Notes: generated by a model not told the origin, from the letters alone. DNA of 64,000 nucleotides from Methanosarcina acetivorans C2A (GCF_000007345.1 NC_003552.1:5580001-5644000), one strand, 5' to 3'; shown: positions 8,624-18,397, numbered from the stretch's first letter. Numbers and translations are program-made.

Positions 8624-8690
8624 TTTACTGAAAATTTGGTATTATATAGGAGACCAACTTTTCCTTATTCTGGTCTTCCATAAGAGACCA
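8603..8690. repeat. Three 20-bp near-palindromic repeats with exact 34-bp period
   Basis: Copies at 8603-8622 (TGGTCTTTTATAAGAGACCA), 8637-8656 (TGGTATTATATAGGAGACCA) and 8671-8690 (TGGTCTTCCATAAGAGACCA). Each is close to TGGTCTYTTATARGAGACCA, an imperfect inverted repeat. The spacers are 14 bp each and unrelated. They lie just upstream of, and touch, the truncated ATPase remnant. A partial fourth arm (GAGAGACC) occurs at about 8697-8704. The layout suggests binding sites for a dimeric protein or iterons. No function is shown. Confidence 0.8.
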
Positions 8691-8803
8691 TTATGAGAGA
8701 GACCTGCTGTTTCTCAGCTTAATTCGGTAAAAGAAGAGCAAAAAAATAAGAGCAAAAAACTTCATCCGAGCTACATAAATAGCTTATTCCCGTCTGTCCT
8801 GTC

Positions 8804-8821
8804 CCGTTCGCTTGCGAACGG
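8804..8821. other. Perfect 7-bp hairpin with CTTG loop
   Basis: CCGTTCG, loop CTTG, CGAACGG. It sits in the gap between the ATPase remnant and the RibD-like gene and is not followed by a T-run on either strand, so it is not a clear terminator. It could be an RNA hairpin in the leader of the RibD-like gene. Confidence 0.5.
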
Positions 8822-8910
8822 CCTGAACCATGAAACAACTGAAATGAAACAATAAATAAAAAGCAAAATCACATAAAATCAAGTAACAATCACTGAAAGG
8901 GGAAGGGGCA

Positions 8911-9507
8911 GTGAAAGAAAATAATCCCAGAATAAAACTCTACATCGCCTGCAGCCTCGACGGCTTCATCGCCCGAAAAGGCGGAAGCGTAGACTGGTTA
9001 ACCGAATACGAAAACAGTTCCGAAACCGACTACGGATATTCCGAATTTTACGCGTCGATCGGCACAGTCCTTATAGGCAGAAAGACCTATGAACAGGTCC
9101 TAGACTTCGGAGTATGGCCTTACGGGGAGAAGAAAACGTATGTTTTTACCAGACAAAAAGAACCCCTGCGCCGGGAAAAAAACGTAGAATTTGTTTCCGG
9201 AAACGTCGGGGAATTTGTGCGCCGGCTGAAGGAAAATACTGATGAGAATATCTGGCTCGTGGGCGGTTCACAGCTTATCAGGGTATTTCTCGAAGAAGAC
9301 CTTGTGCAGGATATGATTGTTTTCGTTGTTCCGGTTATTCTTGGGAGTGGGATTCCGCTTTTTGACCGGATTGGGAAGGAGGTCAGGCTCAGGATGATTG
9401 ACACGGAGAGGTATGAGAGTGGGCTGGTGAAATTGGAATATGAAATTGAAGGGCGACATAAGAAAATAGCAAACCATAAAAGGAAAGACATTCAAAAATT
9501 TGGATAA
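8911..9507 (+). CDS. RibD C-terminal / dihydrofolate reductase-like protein
   Basis: 198 aa starting at GTG, with GGGGAAGGGG just upstream. The N-terminal IKLYIACSLDGFIARKGGSV is the characteristic first strand and loop of the DHFR-like fold in the RibD_C family. TVLIGRKTYEQVLDFG, KTYVFTRQKE, IWLVGGSQLIRVFLEEDLVQD and VPVILGSGIPLFD follow in the expected order and bind NADPH in relatives. The protein is small and stand-alone (YwjB/YyaP type), so it is a probable NAD(P)H-dependent reductase of unknown substrate rather than a true riboflavin or folate enzyme. The Lys-rich end (about the last 20 residues) looks like an extension. It lies 23 nt before the Mrr gene. Confidence 0.85.
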   Translation: MKENNPRIKLYIACSLDGFIARKGGSVDWLTEYENSSETDYGYSEFYASIGTVLIGRKTYEQVLDFGVWPYGEKKTYVFTRQKEPLRREKNVEFVSGNVGEFVRRLKENTDENIWLVGGSQLIRVFLEEDLVQDMIVFVVPVILGSGIPLFDRIGKEVRLRMIDTERYESGLVKLEYEIEGRHKKIANHKRKDIQKFG

Positions 9508-9530
9508 GAAAATGACTTTTGAGTGGTTTG

Positions 9531-10442
9531 ATGGTAATTCCAGATTATCAATCCGTAATGCTCCCTCTGTTAAAGTATGCAGAAGACGGCAAAGAGCATC
9601 GAATCCGTGATGCAATTGAACAGTTAGCCGAAGAATTCAGACTGAGTGAGGAAGAAAGAAAAGAGCTACTGCCAAGCGGCCAGCAAGCTATTTTTAAGAA
9701 TAGAGTCGGATGGGCTAATACTTATCTGAAAAAGGCCGGACTGCTGGAATCCAGAAAAAAGGGATATTTTTCCATTACCCAGAGAGGAATGGATGTTCTT
9801 AGAGAAAAACCTCCTTCCATTGATGTTAATTTTTTGAAGCGGTATGAAGAGTTTAATGAATTCCGCAATCAAGGAAAACAGATAGAGACTATAGGCCCTA
9901 ACAAAATAGAACCTGAAAATTTAGACCCAAAAGAAACCCTCGAAATCGCATATCAGAAACTTCATAACGAGCTAGTCTCCGAGATTCTCTCCATTATAAA
10001 GAAATGTTCAGCCAGTTTCTTTGAATCACTGGTCGTAGATGTTCTTACAAAAATGGGCTATGGAGGTTCAAGAGCCGATGCCGGGAAAGCTGTTGGCAAA
10101 AGTCACGACGGCGGTATTGATGGCATTATAAAAGAAGACAGGCTCGGGCTTGATGTTATTTATATCCAGGCTAAGCGCTGGGAAGGTACAGTCACAAGGC
10201 CTGAAATTCAGAAGTTCGCCGGTGCTCTGATAGGAAGAAAAGCAAAGAAGGGAGTCTTCATAACGACCTCGAATTTTTCAAAAGAAGCTATTGAATATGC
10301 CGACTTTACAGGAAATATTGTCCTTATCGATGGGGAAATGCTTGCAAGGCTGATGATTGAATATGATGTTGGGGTTTCGAAGGTCAAATCATATGAAGTG
10401 AAGAAGACGGACACCGATTATTTTGAAGATGGAGTTATCTGA
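9531..10442 (+). CDS. mrr: Mrr-type restriction endonuclease
   Basis: About 303 aa from ATG 9531; a TTG at 9519 is an alternative start. Residues about 1-90 form a winged-helix Mrr N-terminal domain (YAEDGKEHRIRDAIEQLAEEF, then NRVGWANTYLKKAGLLESRK). The C-terminal catalytic domain has the PD-(D/E)xK pattern: FFESLVVDVLTKMGYGG, SHDGGIDGIIKED, YIQAKRW, then RPEIQKFAGAL and GVFITTSNFSKEA. These enzymes cut methylated or otherwise modified DNA. No modification methylase is nearby, which fits a solitary type IV system. It may be cotranscribed with the RibD-like gene. Confidence 0.9.
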   Translation: MVIPDYQSVMLPLLKYAEDGKEHRIRDAIEQLAEEFRLSEEERKELLPSGQQAIFKNRVGWANTYLKKAGLLESRKKGYFSITQRGMDVLREKPPSIDVNFLKRYEEFNEFRNQGKQIETIGPNKIEPENLDPKETLEIAYQKLHNELVSEILSIIKKCSASFFESLVVDVLTKMGYGGSRADAGKAVGKSHDGGIDGIIKEDRLGLDVIYIQAKRWEGTVTRPEIQKFAGALIGRKAKKGVFITTSNFSKEAIEYADFTGNIVLIDGEMLARLMIEYDVGVSKVKSYEVKKTDTDYFEDGVI

Positions 10443-11062
10443 ATGCTGAGCATTCAGCTTGAAAGAAGCATCCTTCTTTAGACACTGATTAGCCCCGGAA
10501 GTTAAGCATAAACATGTAACTTATTGAAACATGCAACTTGTTGAAACCGATAGGAATCAAAAATCTGCAATAATGAAGCTACAGTGATGGAAAAATCCAA
10601 GCTTCATTTACTTTCATCCAAAAAAGTTTGATAAAAATTTCTTTCAATAAATAATATATACTTGAAACTCCCATATAATAGTTTGAAATCGAACTAAAAA
10701 CAAATTTCGAAGATAAAATCAATACAATTATCTCTAAACCGGGACTCTAACGGCTGTTGCAACTTAAAATATGAGAGTTGCACCAGAAGATGGAATGAGA
10801 CTTTTTGTAAAAAAATAAAACTTCCCATTTGAGAAATAAATTTTCTATATTATGGAATTAAAATGTATTTTTGGATGAACCAGGAAACTAAAATGGCACA
10901 AAAGTACAAATCTCCCGGAAATGAGGTAAAAAATATATATCTGTAACCAAGAGATATATGTTTGATACTAACCAATCAAAATTACAGAAACAACTGCAAA
11001 ACATACGTATCAAAAGACCGAAAACCCAGACATTAGCCTGGGAGGACGTCGTGTGAGAAGTC
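10443..11062. other. 620-bp intergenic region upstream of htpX
   Basis: AT-rich, without a supportable gene. Several A/T runs with TATA-like character occur between 10650 and 10960 and probably include the htpX promoter. GGAGG at 11041-11045 lies 18 nt before the htpX ATG, too far to be its ribosome site; GAGAAG nearer the ATG is more likely. Nothing else is recognised. Confidence 0.4.
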
Positions 11063-11923
11063 ATGAAAAATATGCTTAGAACCACAGTTCTGCTCGCTTC
11101 CCTGACAGGGCTCCTCGTACTTATCGGAGATTACTTCGGGGGAACGGGCGGGATGATTATTGCCTTTCTTTTCGCAGTAATCATGAACTTTGGAAGTTAC
11201 TGGTACAGCGACAAGATTGTACTGAAAATGTACAGGGCAAGAGAAGTTACCCCTGCAGAGTCCCCGAACCTTCACAGGATTGTTGACGGGCTGGCTCTGA
11301 AAGCAAATATTCCAAAGCCCAAAGTATATGTTGTTGATTCCGGAATGCCAAACGCATTTGCAACGGGCAGGAACCCGCAGCATGCGGCTGTAGCTGTTAC
11401 GACCGGGATTCTCAACCTGCTCTCCTATGAGGAGATCGAAGGTGTGCTGGCACACGAGCTTGCACACGTAAAGAACAGGGACACCCTGATCAGTGCGGTG
11501 GCTGCAACCTTTGCAGGTGTAATTACCATGCTGGCTACCTGGGCTCGCTGGGCTGCAATCTTCGGCGGCTTTGGCGGTAGGGACGACGACAATGGAGGCA
11601 TCATCGGGTTTATCGTAATGGCAGTGCTTGCTCCGCTTGCTGCAACCCTGATCCAGCTTGCAATCTCAAGGTCAAGGGAATTTGCAGCTGACGAAGAAGG
11701 GGCAAGAATCTCTAAAAAACCCTGGGCTCTTGCCGATGCCCTGGAAAAGCTCGAATACGGGAATTCCCACTTCCAGCCAAGCATCAGGGACGTCCAGGCA
11801 AAAGAGACCAGTGCACACATGTTCATCGTAAACCCGCTCAAGGGTGGAACGCTCCAGTCTCTCTTCAGGACCCATCCCGTAACCGATGAGAGGGTAAAAC
11901 GCCTGAGGGCAATGAGATTCTAA
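11063..11923 (+). CDS. htpX: HtpX-family membrane zinc metalloprotease
   Basis: 286 aa. Two N-terminal membrane helices (about residues 7-22 and 28-45), then ARVTP-type linker sequence ([16 protein letters not shown]), [20 protein letters not shown], and the zinc-binding [10 protein letters not shown] (HExxH). Two more hydrophobic segments follow ([18 protein letters not shown] and [18 protein letters not shown]), then [13 protein letters not shown], whose Glu is the expected third zinc ligand. The C-terminus ends [17 protein letters not shown], as in the family. It degrades misfolded membrane proteins at the cytoplasmic face. The protein is full length and stands alone in its neighbourhood. 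Confidence 0.96.
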
Positions 11924-12476
11924 AGCCCTCTAAAACATTTTTTACTTTTACTTTCTCTTTTGTTCTTTGTCTTTCATTCTTGCATTTCATTTTTAATTTT
12001 TTTGACCCCCTGCATAATTTATTCATTTTTCCTGTCTCACCTCCTGCCTCGTTTCTTGTCTCGTTCCCTCTCTCGTTTCCTGTCTTGTTTCCAGCCTCAT
12101 TTTCTCTCTGGAAGTTTGCCCGGTATTTTTTTAAATCGAGCATGCTATATGTTATCAGATTACACGGAAAATTACCAGGCTTCGCATGAGAAAAAGCACT
12201 TATAAAAGAAAGTGATAGATAAAATGGAAAGGATGAATAGTCAATAAAAGACAGTCAGCAAAAGCATCAGTTTATGATGAATGTACTGACAAAAGGTAAG
12301 AAATCCGGACCCACCCGTACAGCAGATTTACCGGTTCTTATTTGCCATTTCTAAGAAAACGCTCGGGAAGGCAGATAAAAGATGTAGGGTCTGGAAAGTA
12401 TTTTCTCAATAACGATATATGTAAATTATTACGTTGATTGTCAATACCCTATCCTAATCTGATCCGGGGATTTTCT
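11924..12476. other. Intergenic region with pyrimidine-rich plus strand
   Basis: No gene is supported. The first half is strongly C/T-rich on the plus strand, starting with a T-run right after the htpX stop that may end its transcript. The second half is ordinary AT-rich sequence leading into thyA. Confidence 0.4.
12049..12108. repeat. Five degenerate 12-bp tandem units
   Basis: Units TCGTTTCTTGTC, TCGTTCCCTCTC, TCGTTTCCTGTC, TTGTTTCCAGCC and TCATTTTCTCTC lie head to tail without spacers. It is an all-pyrimidine-biased microsatellite downstream of htpX. It would encode a Gly/Asn/Glu-rich low-complexity peptide on the minus strand, which I do not believe is expressed. Confidence 0.75.
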
Positions 12477-13130
12477 ATGGAAGACAAATTTGAGATTGGC
12501 AGGATCATCAGGGCAAAGAATATCTCTGATGCATGGTACCGAGGGCTTAACATCATCTGGAACCACGGGCAGGTAATTACCGACGAAAGGGGGAGCCAGA
12601 TCCGGGAGTTTATGGACCTGATGGTGGTAATTGAAAACCCCTATACTGACAGGATTCCCGAAGATACAGCCTGGAACGAAGAAAGGCTCGAAGAGTATGC
12701 AAAACAGCTGATCTCGGGCGAAAACGCACAGGACTTTGAATACACCTACGGGCAACGCCTCAGGAACTGGAATGAAGAAGTAGACCAGATCGAATACGTA
12801 ATCGAGAAACTGCAGGAAAGCCCCACTTCCCGGCGGGCTACGGCTGTCACCTGGATCCCGCCTGTGGACACGAAAGTCAATGAAGTCCCCTGCATGATCC
12901 TGGACGACTTCAAGATCCGGGACGGGAAAGTCCACCTCACAACCCTCTTCAGGAGTCACGACTTCGGAGGAGCCTATCCTGCAAACCTTTACGGGCTCTC
13001 GAAACTCCTTGAATACGTTGCCGGAAGAGTTGGAGTAGAGCCGGGAATGATCACCACAGTCAGTATTTCAGCCCATGTCTATGACCACGACTGGGACATG
13101 GTAGAAAATATCGTGAAAGGCATAAACTGA
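12477..13130 (+). CDS. thyA: Archaeal thymidylate synthase
   Basis: 217 aa from the ATG at 12477, which follows GGGGA; a TTG at 12438 would add 13 residues and is less likely. Converts dUMP to dTMP using a methylene-pterin. Key sites: TSRRATAVTW with the paired arginines that bind phosphate, VPCMILDDF with the catalytic Cys, RSHDFGGAYPANLYGLSKL with the conserved Asn/Tyr region, and SAHVYDHD near the end. The protein is shorter than the bacterial enzyme (about 264 aa), as is usual for the archaeal branch, whose folate substitute is a tetrahydromethanopterin or sarcinapterin. It lies 100 nt before aroA. Confidence 0.9.
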   Translation: MEDKFEIGRIIRAKNISDAWYRGLNIIWNHGQVITDERGSQIREFMDLMVVIENPYTDRIPEDTAWNEERLEEYAKQLISGENAQDFEYTYGQRLRNWNEEVDQIEYVIEKLQESPTSRRATAVTWIPPVDTKVNEVPCMILDDFKIRDGKVHLTTLFRSHDFGGAYPANLYGLSKLLEYVAGRVGVEPGMITTVSISAHVYDHDWDMVENIVKGIN

Positions 13131-13230
13131 AACTGAAAAGTTTTCAAGCAAATTTTAATCAAAAAAGCAGGCATTTGAATCTCAGGAAAAAAAACCCGGA
13201 ATGAAAAAAATCGAAGAGCTCTGATTATAC

Positions 13231-14523
13231 ATGCGCGTTTCCATCAGCAAATCCTCGGTCAAAGGGGAAGTTTTTGCCCCTTCTTCAAAGAGTTATACCC
13301 ACAGGGCTATAACCCTGGCAGCCCTTTCAAACGAATCAATCGTTCGCCGCCCCCTGCTCTCAGCCGATACCCTTGCCACAATCAGAGCTTCCGAGATGTT
13401 CGGAGCCTCGGTTAAACGCGAGGAAGAAAATCTCATAATTCACGGATTTAATGGAAAACCCAATGTTCCCGATGATGTGATTGATGCTGCAAACTCAGGG
13501 ACAACCCTTCGACTCATGACCGCAATAGCAGGGCTCACGGATGGGATCACGGTACTTACCGGAGACTCTTCTCTCCGCACTCGGCCAAACGGGCCCCTTC
13601 TCAAAACCCTTAACCAGCTGGGAGCCAGTGCCTGTTCTACCCGGGGAAACGAAAAGGCCCCGCTTGTAGTCAAAGGCGGGCTTGAGGGAAAAAAAGTGAG
13701 CATTGAAGGCTCTATCAGTTCGCAATTTATCTCTGCCCTTCTTATAGCCTGCCCTCTTGCAGAAAACAGTACCACACTTTCCATTATAGGGAAACTGAAG
13801 TCAAGACCCTACGTAGACGTAACCATTGAGATGCTTGAACTGGCAGGAGTCAAAATCCACACCGATGAGAATAACGGCACGAAGTTCATCATCCCTGGAA
13901 AGCAGAAATACGACCTCAAAGAATATACCATTCCAGGCGACTTTTCTTCGGCGTCTTACCTGCTTGCAGCCGCAGCCATGACCGAGGGGTCCGAAATTAC
14001 CGTTAAAAACCTCTTCCCCTCAAAACAGGGAGACAAATTAATTATTGAAACCCTGAAGCAGATGGGAGCAGATATCACCTGGGACAGGGAAGCCGGTATT
14101 GTGACCGTCAGAGGAGGAAGAAAATTAAAAGCTGTTACCTTTGATGCCGGAGCAACCCCTGACCTTGTCCCGACTGTCGCCGTCCTGGCAGCAGTTGCCG
14201 AAGGGACAAGCAGGATAGAAAATGCCGAACATGTCCGATATAAGGAAACAGACCGTCTTAGCGCCCTTGCAACCGAACTCCCGAAACTTGGAGTCAAGCT
14301 TAAAGAAGAGAAGGATAGCCTGACCATCACCGGAGGAGAACTGAAAGGAGCAGAAGTTCACGGCTGGGATGACCACAGGATTGTTATGTCCCTTGCCCTT
14401 GCAGGGATGGTAGCAGGTAATACGACAATTGACACAACCGAGTCCGTAGCGATCTCTTATCCGGACTTCTTTGAAGATATGTCCAATCTTGGAGTAAAGA
14501 TTAAACAGATTTCGGAAGAATGA
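13231..14523 (+). CDS. aroA: 3-phosphoshikimate 1-carboxyvinyltransferase (EPSP synthase)
   Basis: 430 aa, the full family length. Joins shikimate 3-phosphate and phosphoenolpyruvate in the shikimate pathway to chorismate and the aromatic amino acids. Visible signatures: APSSKSYTHRAITLAAL at the N-terminus with the catalytic Lys, DAANSGTTLRLMTAIAG (the LxANSGTT phosphate site), GDSSLRTRPNGPLL, SSQFISALLIACPL, RYKETDRLSALATEL, and DDHRIVMSLALAG near the C-terminus. The two-domain repeat of beta-alpha-beta units is evident. It is cytoplasmic and lacks other aro genes beside it. Confidence 0.97.
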   Translation: MRVSISKSSVKGEVFAPSSKSYTHRAITLAALSNESIVRRPLLSADTLATIRASEMFGASVKREEENLIIHGFNGKPNVPDDVIDAANSGTTLRLMTAIAGLTDGITVLTGDSSLRTRPNGPLLKTLNQLGASACSTRGNEKAPLVVKGGLEGKKVSIEGSISSQFISALLIACPLAENSTTLSIIGKLKSRPYVDVTIEMLELAGVKIHTDENNGTKFIIPGKQKYDLKEYTIPGDFSSASYLLAAAAMTEGSEITVKNLFPSKQGDKLIIETLKQMGADITWDREAGIVTVRGGRKLKAVTFDAGATPDLVPTVAVLAAVAEGTSRIENAEHVRYKETDRLSALATELPKLGVKLKEEKDSLTITGGELKGAEVHGWDDHRIVMSLALAGMVAGNTTIDTTESVAISYPDFFEDMSNLGVKIKQISEE

Positions 14524-15441
14524 GTTGAAAATAGAATCCAGATTCCCAATTGCTGATTAGGTGCAGATTGGTGGTCCCGTATTAATCAGTTGATATTATT
14601 CAGATATCTGAAAACCGGGATCTTTTGTTTTTTGATTCTACTCCTTGCAGGGCTGAACTTTTCTCTTCTGCAACGCAAAAAAGGAACAGGTGAATTTAGA
14701 TCTTGACCTGGGGCATCTCATTAAAATTCATAGATAAATATAAGCGCCTCCGCCGGCTTGTCTGGCGGCCTTTCACAAAAAGCAGAAAAAGCAGAAAAAG
14801 CAGAAAAAGCAGAAATTAAAGAGAAATAAGATCAAAATTTCTACCTTTTGATGCTGTTATCTTTTACACTCACAAGCGTCTCAGAAGCTTTTACTTTCTG
14901 GCATGCTGTATTTTTATTTACGTTCTCTTTTTTGTCTTTTAAGGAAAGACCGCTCTCCTGCGTCTAACGGGACAAGAATGACTATGTATAGCAAATAAGG
15001 TTGTACAGGTGAGAGATATAGCAATTAGTCCTCTTGAGCGAGCAAAGCGAGCGAAAAGGACTTCGTGCTCCCGAAGCGAAACTCGGGAAGCAAAACTCGG
15101 GCGGGACAGGAACGATAAAGTACAGTAAATAAGGTTGTATGGGGAAGAATTCAGAAAATTGAGGCAGACTTGTTTTTCAAAAATATCAATCATGTAAAGG
15201 TGGACGACCTGCAGATTAAAAATCTATATTCACAAATGCAGATTAAATCCGGACTAATTCAGATTTTATTTAACTTTGAGAACTGATTATGAAAGAAATC
15301 CTCATCCTTTCAGCGTTTTCTTTTTTGAATTAACTTCCAATCAGTCAAAGAAATCATTTACCTTCTAAACGAATCCGGACCAGAATTTGGGAATAATAAG
15401 AAATGGCATAGTACTTATAGAAAATATCCATATTTAAGCAT
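14524..15441. other. 918-bp intergenic region
   Basis: No convincing gene. Contains a weak hairpin of GGTCCCG and CGGGATC arms followed by TTTTGTTTTTTG just after aroA (14570-14640), which may terminate its transcript. It also has a CCGCC/GGCGG stem near 14750, a 9-bp microsatellite, and a GC-richer patch at 15035-15110 with several short inverted arms (GAGCGAGC, CCCGA/TCGGG). The last 100 bp are AT-rich and should carry the mcmA promoter. Confidence 0.45.
14782..14817. repeat. Four copies of a 9-bp unit, GCAGAAAAA
   Basis: The GCAG starts at 14782, 14791, 14800 and 14809 show exact 9-bp spacing; the last copy decays to GCAGAAATT. A simple microsatellite in a non-coding gap. Confidence 0.8.
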
Positions 15442-16422
15442 ATGGAAATAAGATGTAGGTGTGGAGATACATGCATAATCCCTGTTTCGGAAGTACTGAA
15501 AGACCTTGAATTATTCTATAAACCATGCAACGATTGCAAAACAGAAAAAATAAGGAAATTCTCTCCTCTGGCAGAACAGATTAACCTGGATGAAATAGAT
15601 AACCATTTTGGAAGTTGTAAATGCGGGAAGAGGCAACTTGATATTGTAATGGCTCACGTGCTAAAAGTAATGATCGATGAAGGAATAAAAAATAAAAAAG
15701 CCAATTTGAGAAATGCCTGTGTTCCTCTTGTGACCCCTGGCTATCCGACCGATTCTGTTCCCTATTTGCCTGAGAATTCTATAGTAATATTATCCGACAG
15801 AGTAGATAAAAAATGTGCTGAAAGAATTGTAAAGGAAGTTGGAGAAGTTAAAGGGGTCTTAAAAGGAGATGCAAGAAAAACTGTGGGTATAAAAGATTCC
15901 GACTCCAATTCTCATGTATATGAACTTCTCGCCGGATGCGACTTGAGATGTGACATAATACAAACTCCTTACGGGGCTTTGGGGATATACAAATATCAGC
16001 ATGAAATTCATATAGAGTTTCCAACAGTAGAATCCCCCAAAATAGAGAGACTTAAAGAAGCTTTGAAAGATTACGATAGGCCTGCTGTTCTTGATTGCAC
16101 TTGTGGCCCCGGAACACTGGGAATAGCGTGCCTTAAAGCCGGTGCGCAAAAAGTTGTTTTTAATGATATATGGAAGCCTGCAATAGAAACCACTTTGATT
16201 AATCTGGAAACAAATGGATTTCCGGTCAAACTTTCAGGCAGCGGGGAAGAATTAATAGCATCCGGAGAGAAATTTGAAATTTATAGTATGGATGTAAGAG
16301 AATTAGCGAATTGTTTGGATGAAAAATTCGATATTTGTATTATAGATACGTTTCCCGGTGTGGATACAGCAGAATTTGTGGAAGCCGCAGGCAAATTAGG
16401 CAGAAAAGTTGTTGTGATTTGA
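15442..16422 (+). CDS. mcmA: SAM methyltransferase, probable McrA S-methylcysteine methylase
   Basis: 326 aa. The N-terminus carries metal-knuckle-like Cys motifs: CRCGDTC at 4-10, CNDC near 29-32, and CKCG near 59-62. The C-terminal third is a class I methyltransferase: AVLDCTCGPGTLGIACLKAG as motif I, VVFNDIWKPA as motif II, and FDICIIDTFPG later. It is convergent with mcrA, whose gene ends 252 nt away. In M. acetivorans the gene beside the mcr operon, mcmA, is required for the S-methyl group on McrA Cys472 (recalled from published work); position and family match. The middle section (about 90-200) is not recognised and may recognise the McrA peptide. Confidence 0.75.
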   Translation: MEIRCRCGDTCIIPVSEVLKDLELFYKPCNDCKTEKIRKFSPLAEQINLDEIDNHFGSCKCGKRQLDIVMAHVLKVMIDEGIKNKKANLRNACVPLVTPGYPTDSVPYLPENSIVILSDRVDKKCAERIVKEVGEVKGVLKGDARKTVGIKDSDSNSHVYELLAGCDLRCDIIQTPYGALGIYKYQHEIHIEFPTVESPKIERLKEALKDYDRPAVLDCTCGPGTLGIACLKAGAQKVVFNDIWKPAIETTLINLETNGFPVKLSGSGEELIASGEKFEIYSMDVRELANCLDEKFDICIIDTFPGVDTAEFVEAAGKLGRKVVVI

Positions 16423-16621
16423 AGGAAATTAACCTCCTCCCTTTCTTATTCTTCCTATTTCTAACGTTTACTGCCGTCTTTATTCCCTTTTTCTGTTATA
16501 TTTTTAAAAACAAATAAGCCCAAATTTAGAATTTGTACAGAATATTGTTTAGAGGTAGCTCTTAAATAAATAGAGATTTCCGGAAAAACAGTAAAGAAAA
16601 GCCAGTATGGAAAAAAGAGGG

Positions 16622-16645
16622 AAAAAAGCAGGCCCGAAGGCCTAC
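16622..16645 (-). terminator. Intrinsic terminator of the mcr operon
   Basis: On the minus strand, downstream of the mcrA stop: a 7-bp stem GTAGGCC/GGCCTGC closed by a TTCG tetraloop and followed immediately by TTTTTT and then a second T-rich stretch. The stem contains one G-T pair. It is a textbook hairpin plus U-tract. Confidence 0.8.
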
Positions 16646-16674
16646 TCTGTTTTAAAGTGTTTGATTTATTGAGT

Positions 16675-18387
16675 TTATTTTGCCGGGATGACGAGGGATC
16701 TCTCACCAGCAGGCATGAACTCTCTGATGGCACCGCGGCCGAACTCTCTCCTTGGCTCTGCGAAGTTGAAGGGCATGAGTTCGTCAGCGAAGCAGACCTT
16801 GAGGAGCGGGTTGACGGTGAATGCGTCGCCGCGGCCTGAGTGGGCTGCCTGAGCGATACCTGCGTATCCGCCCTGGTGACCGACGTTCATTGCGTAGTTC
16901 GGGTAGTTTGGACCACGGAGTTCGTCTGGGAGACCTTCGTCGCCCTGGTAGGACAGAACGTTTGTGGCACCACACTGGTCCTGCAGGTCGAAACCGAAGA
17001 AGCCGAGGCGGCCCCATGCTTCCTTGTGGACATACATGGAGAGGTACCAGCCGGAGAGACCAGCGTTGGCGTTTCCGGTTGCAAGGGCACATGCAACACC
17101 GGATGCAGCTGCGAGCACGGTTGCTCTCTGGGATCCACCGAAGTGGTCTTCAAGGGCAGTCGGGAATTTCTCGTAGGTCTCGATACCGTAGAGTGTGGAC
17201 TCGGTTGCGATGTCCTTTACGACGTCGAGGGTTGCCTTAACCTTGTTGTCAGTGCCCAGATTTGCAGCACCGTTGTACTTGTCGTTGATGTAGTCAACGT
17301 CATAGTAGGTGTTGTTGTCGAGGATGTCATCGGTGTATGCAGCAGTTGCATACTGGGTGAACCCGACACCACCGGACATGTAGGATCCGAGCCAGATCTG
17401 GTCGTAGAGCATACAGCCTGCGCCGACTACTTCAAGGGCAATCTTTGCGGGGTCTTTGGATACACGGCTTGTCTGGACGATGTCTGAGAGGTGACCGAAG
17501 GAAAGTCCACCGGGCTCGTTTGGTCCGCGGGCACGCCTTGCGGGGAGCATTTCACCCATGGAGACAAGGGCTGCGTGCTTTGCAGCGAAGGACAGGTCAG
17601 CGACGGCTGCTTCACCGGCGCACATTGCGTATGCGGAGATGAAGGACATACCGATCTGCATGGCTGCCCACCTGGAGGTCTGAGCACCGTCAGTTGTTCT
17701 GGAGACAATTGTTGGAATGTGGATTGCCTGCCAGGTTGTCTTGCCGATGGAGGCCTTAATCTGGGCTGCCTGTTCTTCAGAGAACATCTTGTTGACGTTG
17801 ATGACGTACTGCTTGTCGATTTCGTCTGCAAGTTCGTCGTCACCGGTGAAGATCTTTACATAACAGTCGTCCACAAGAGCGGGGTGGGTTTCGACCATCA
17901 TTTCCTGAACCACTGCTGCACCGGGCATGGCGTGGTTGAGGGTCTCTAAATAATGGTTGATGGTTTCAGGGGTAACTTCCTTACCAAGCCTCTTCTCAAG
18001 GGTCTCGTGAGCCATGTCAAGACCGACGATACAGGTTCTCCTGATGTCATCCCACATCTGCTGCATTGCAGCGTTGTTGACGTAGTGGAGGTCGTCAGGT
18101 TCTGCAACAATGTCAGTTCCGGAAATGGTGTAAGGAGTGATTGCACGCTGACCGAGAGGGGCACCCATGTGCATCATCGGGTTGTAGAATGCAATGCCTC
18201 TCTTCTCTGCGATTTCTTTCCCGGCCTTAATCATTTCCTGCTTTCTTGCATCCTGTTCAGGGCCGAGTCTCAGGAATTTTTCGGTCTTGCCGGTGATGTC
18301 GCCGCCAGCCTGCTTGTTTGAACCGTATTCCTGTGTGAACTTGACTTCCATTGACTTCTTGAATTTAGCGAAAATGTCTGCTGCCAT
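16675..18387 (-). CDS. mcrA: Methyl-coenzyme M reductase, alpha subunit
   Basis: 570 aa from ATG 18387 (GAGGTGATC upstream). The frame is open a further 23 codons, but the family starts at [15 protein letters not shown]. The alpha subunit of the nickel F430 enzyme that releases methane from methyl-CoM and coenzyme B. Counted positions: Gln161 in [10 protein letters not shown], the expected axial nickel ligand; His271 in AAKHAAL; Arg285 in [14 protein letters not shown]; Gly465 in LGFFGFD, the thioglycine site; Cys472 in QDQCGATN. These are the residues modified in the M. acetivorans enzyme. Gln420 occupies the site methylated in some other methanogens. Last gene of mcrBDCGA; codon use is highly biased, as expected of a very abundant protein. 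Confidence 0.99.
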
Positions 18388-18397
18388 TATGATCACC

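Noticed and set aside
16840-17487. Long plus-strand frame opposite mcrA
   Set aside because: The strong codon bias of mcrA produces long antisense frames; no ribosome site or family match was seen.
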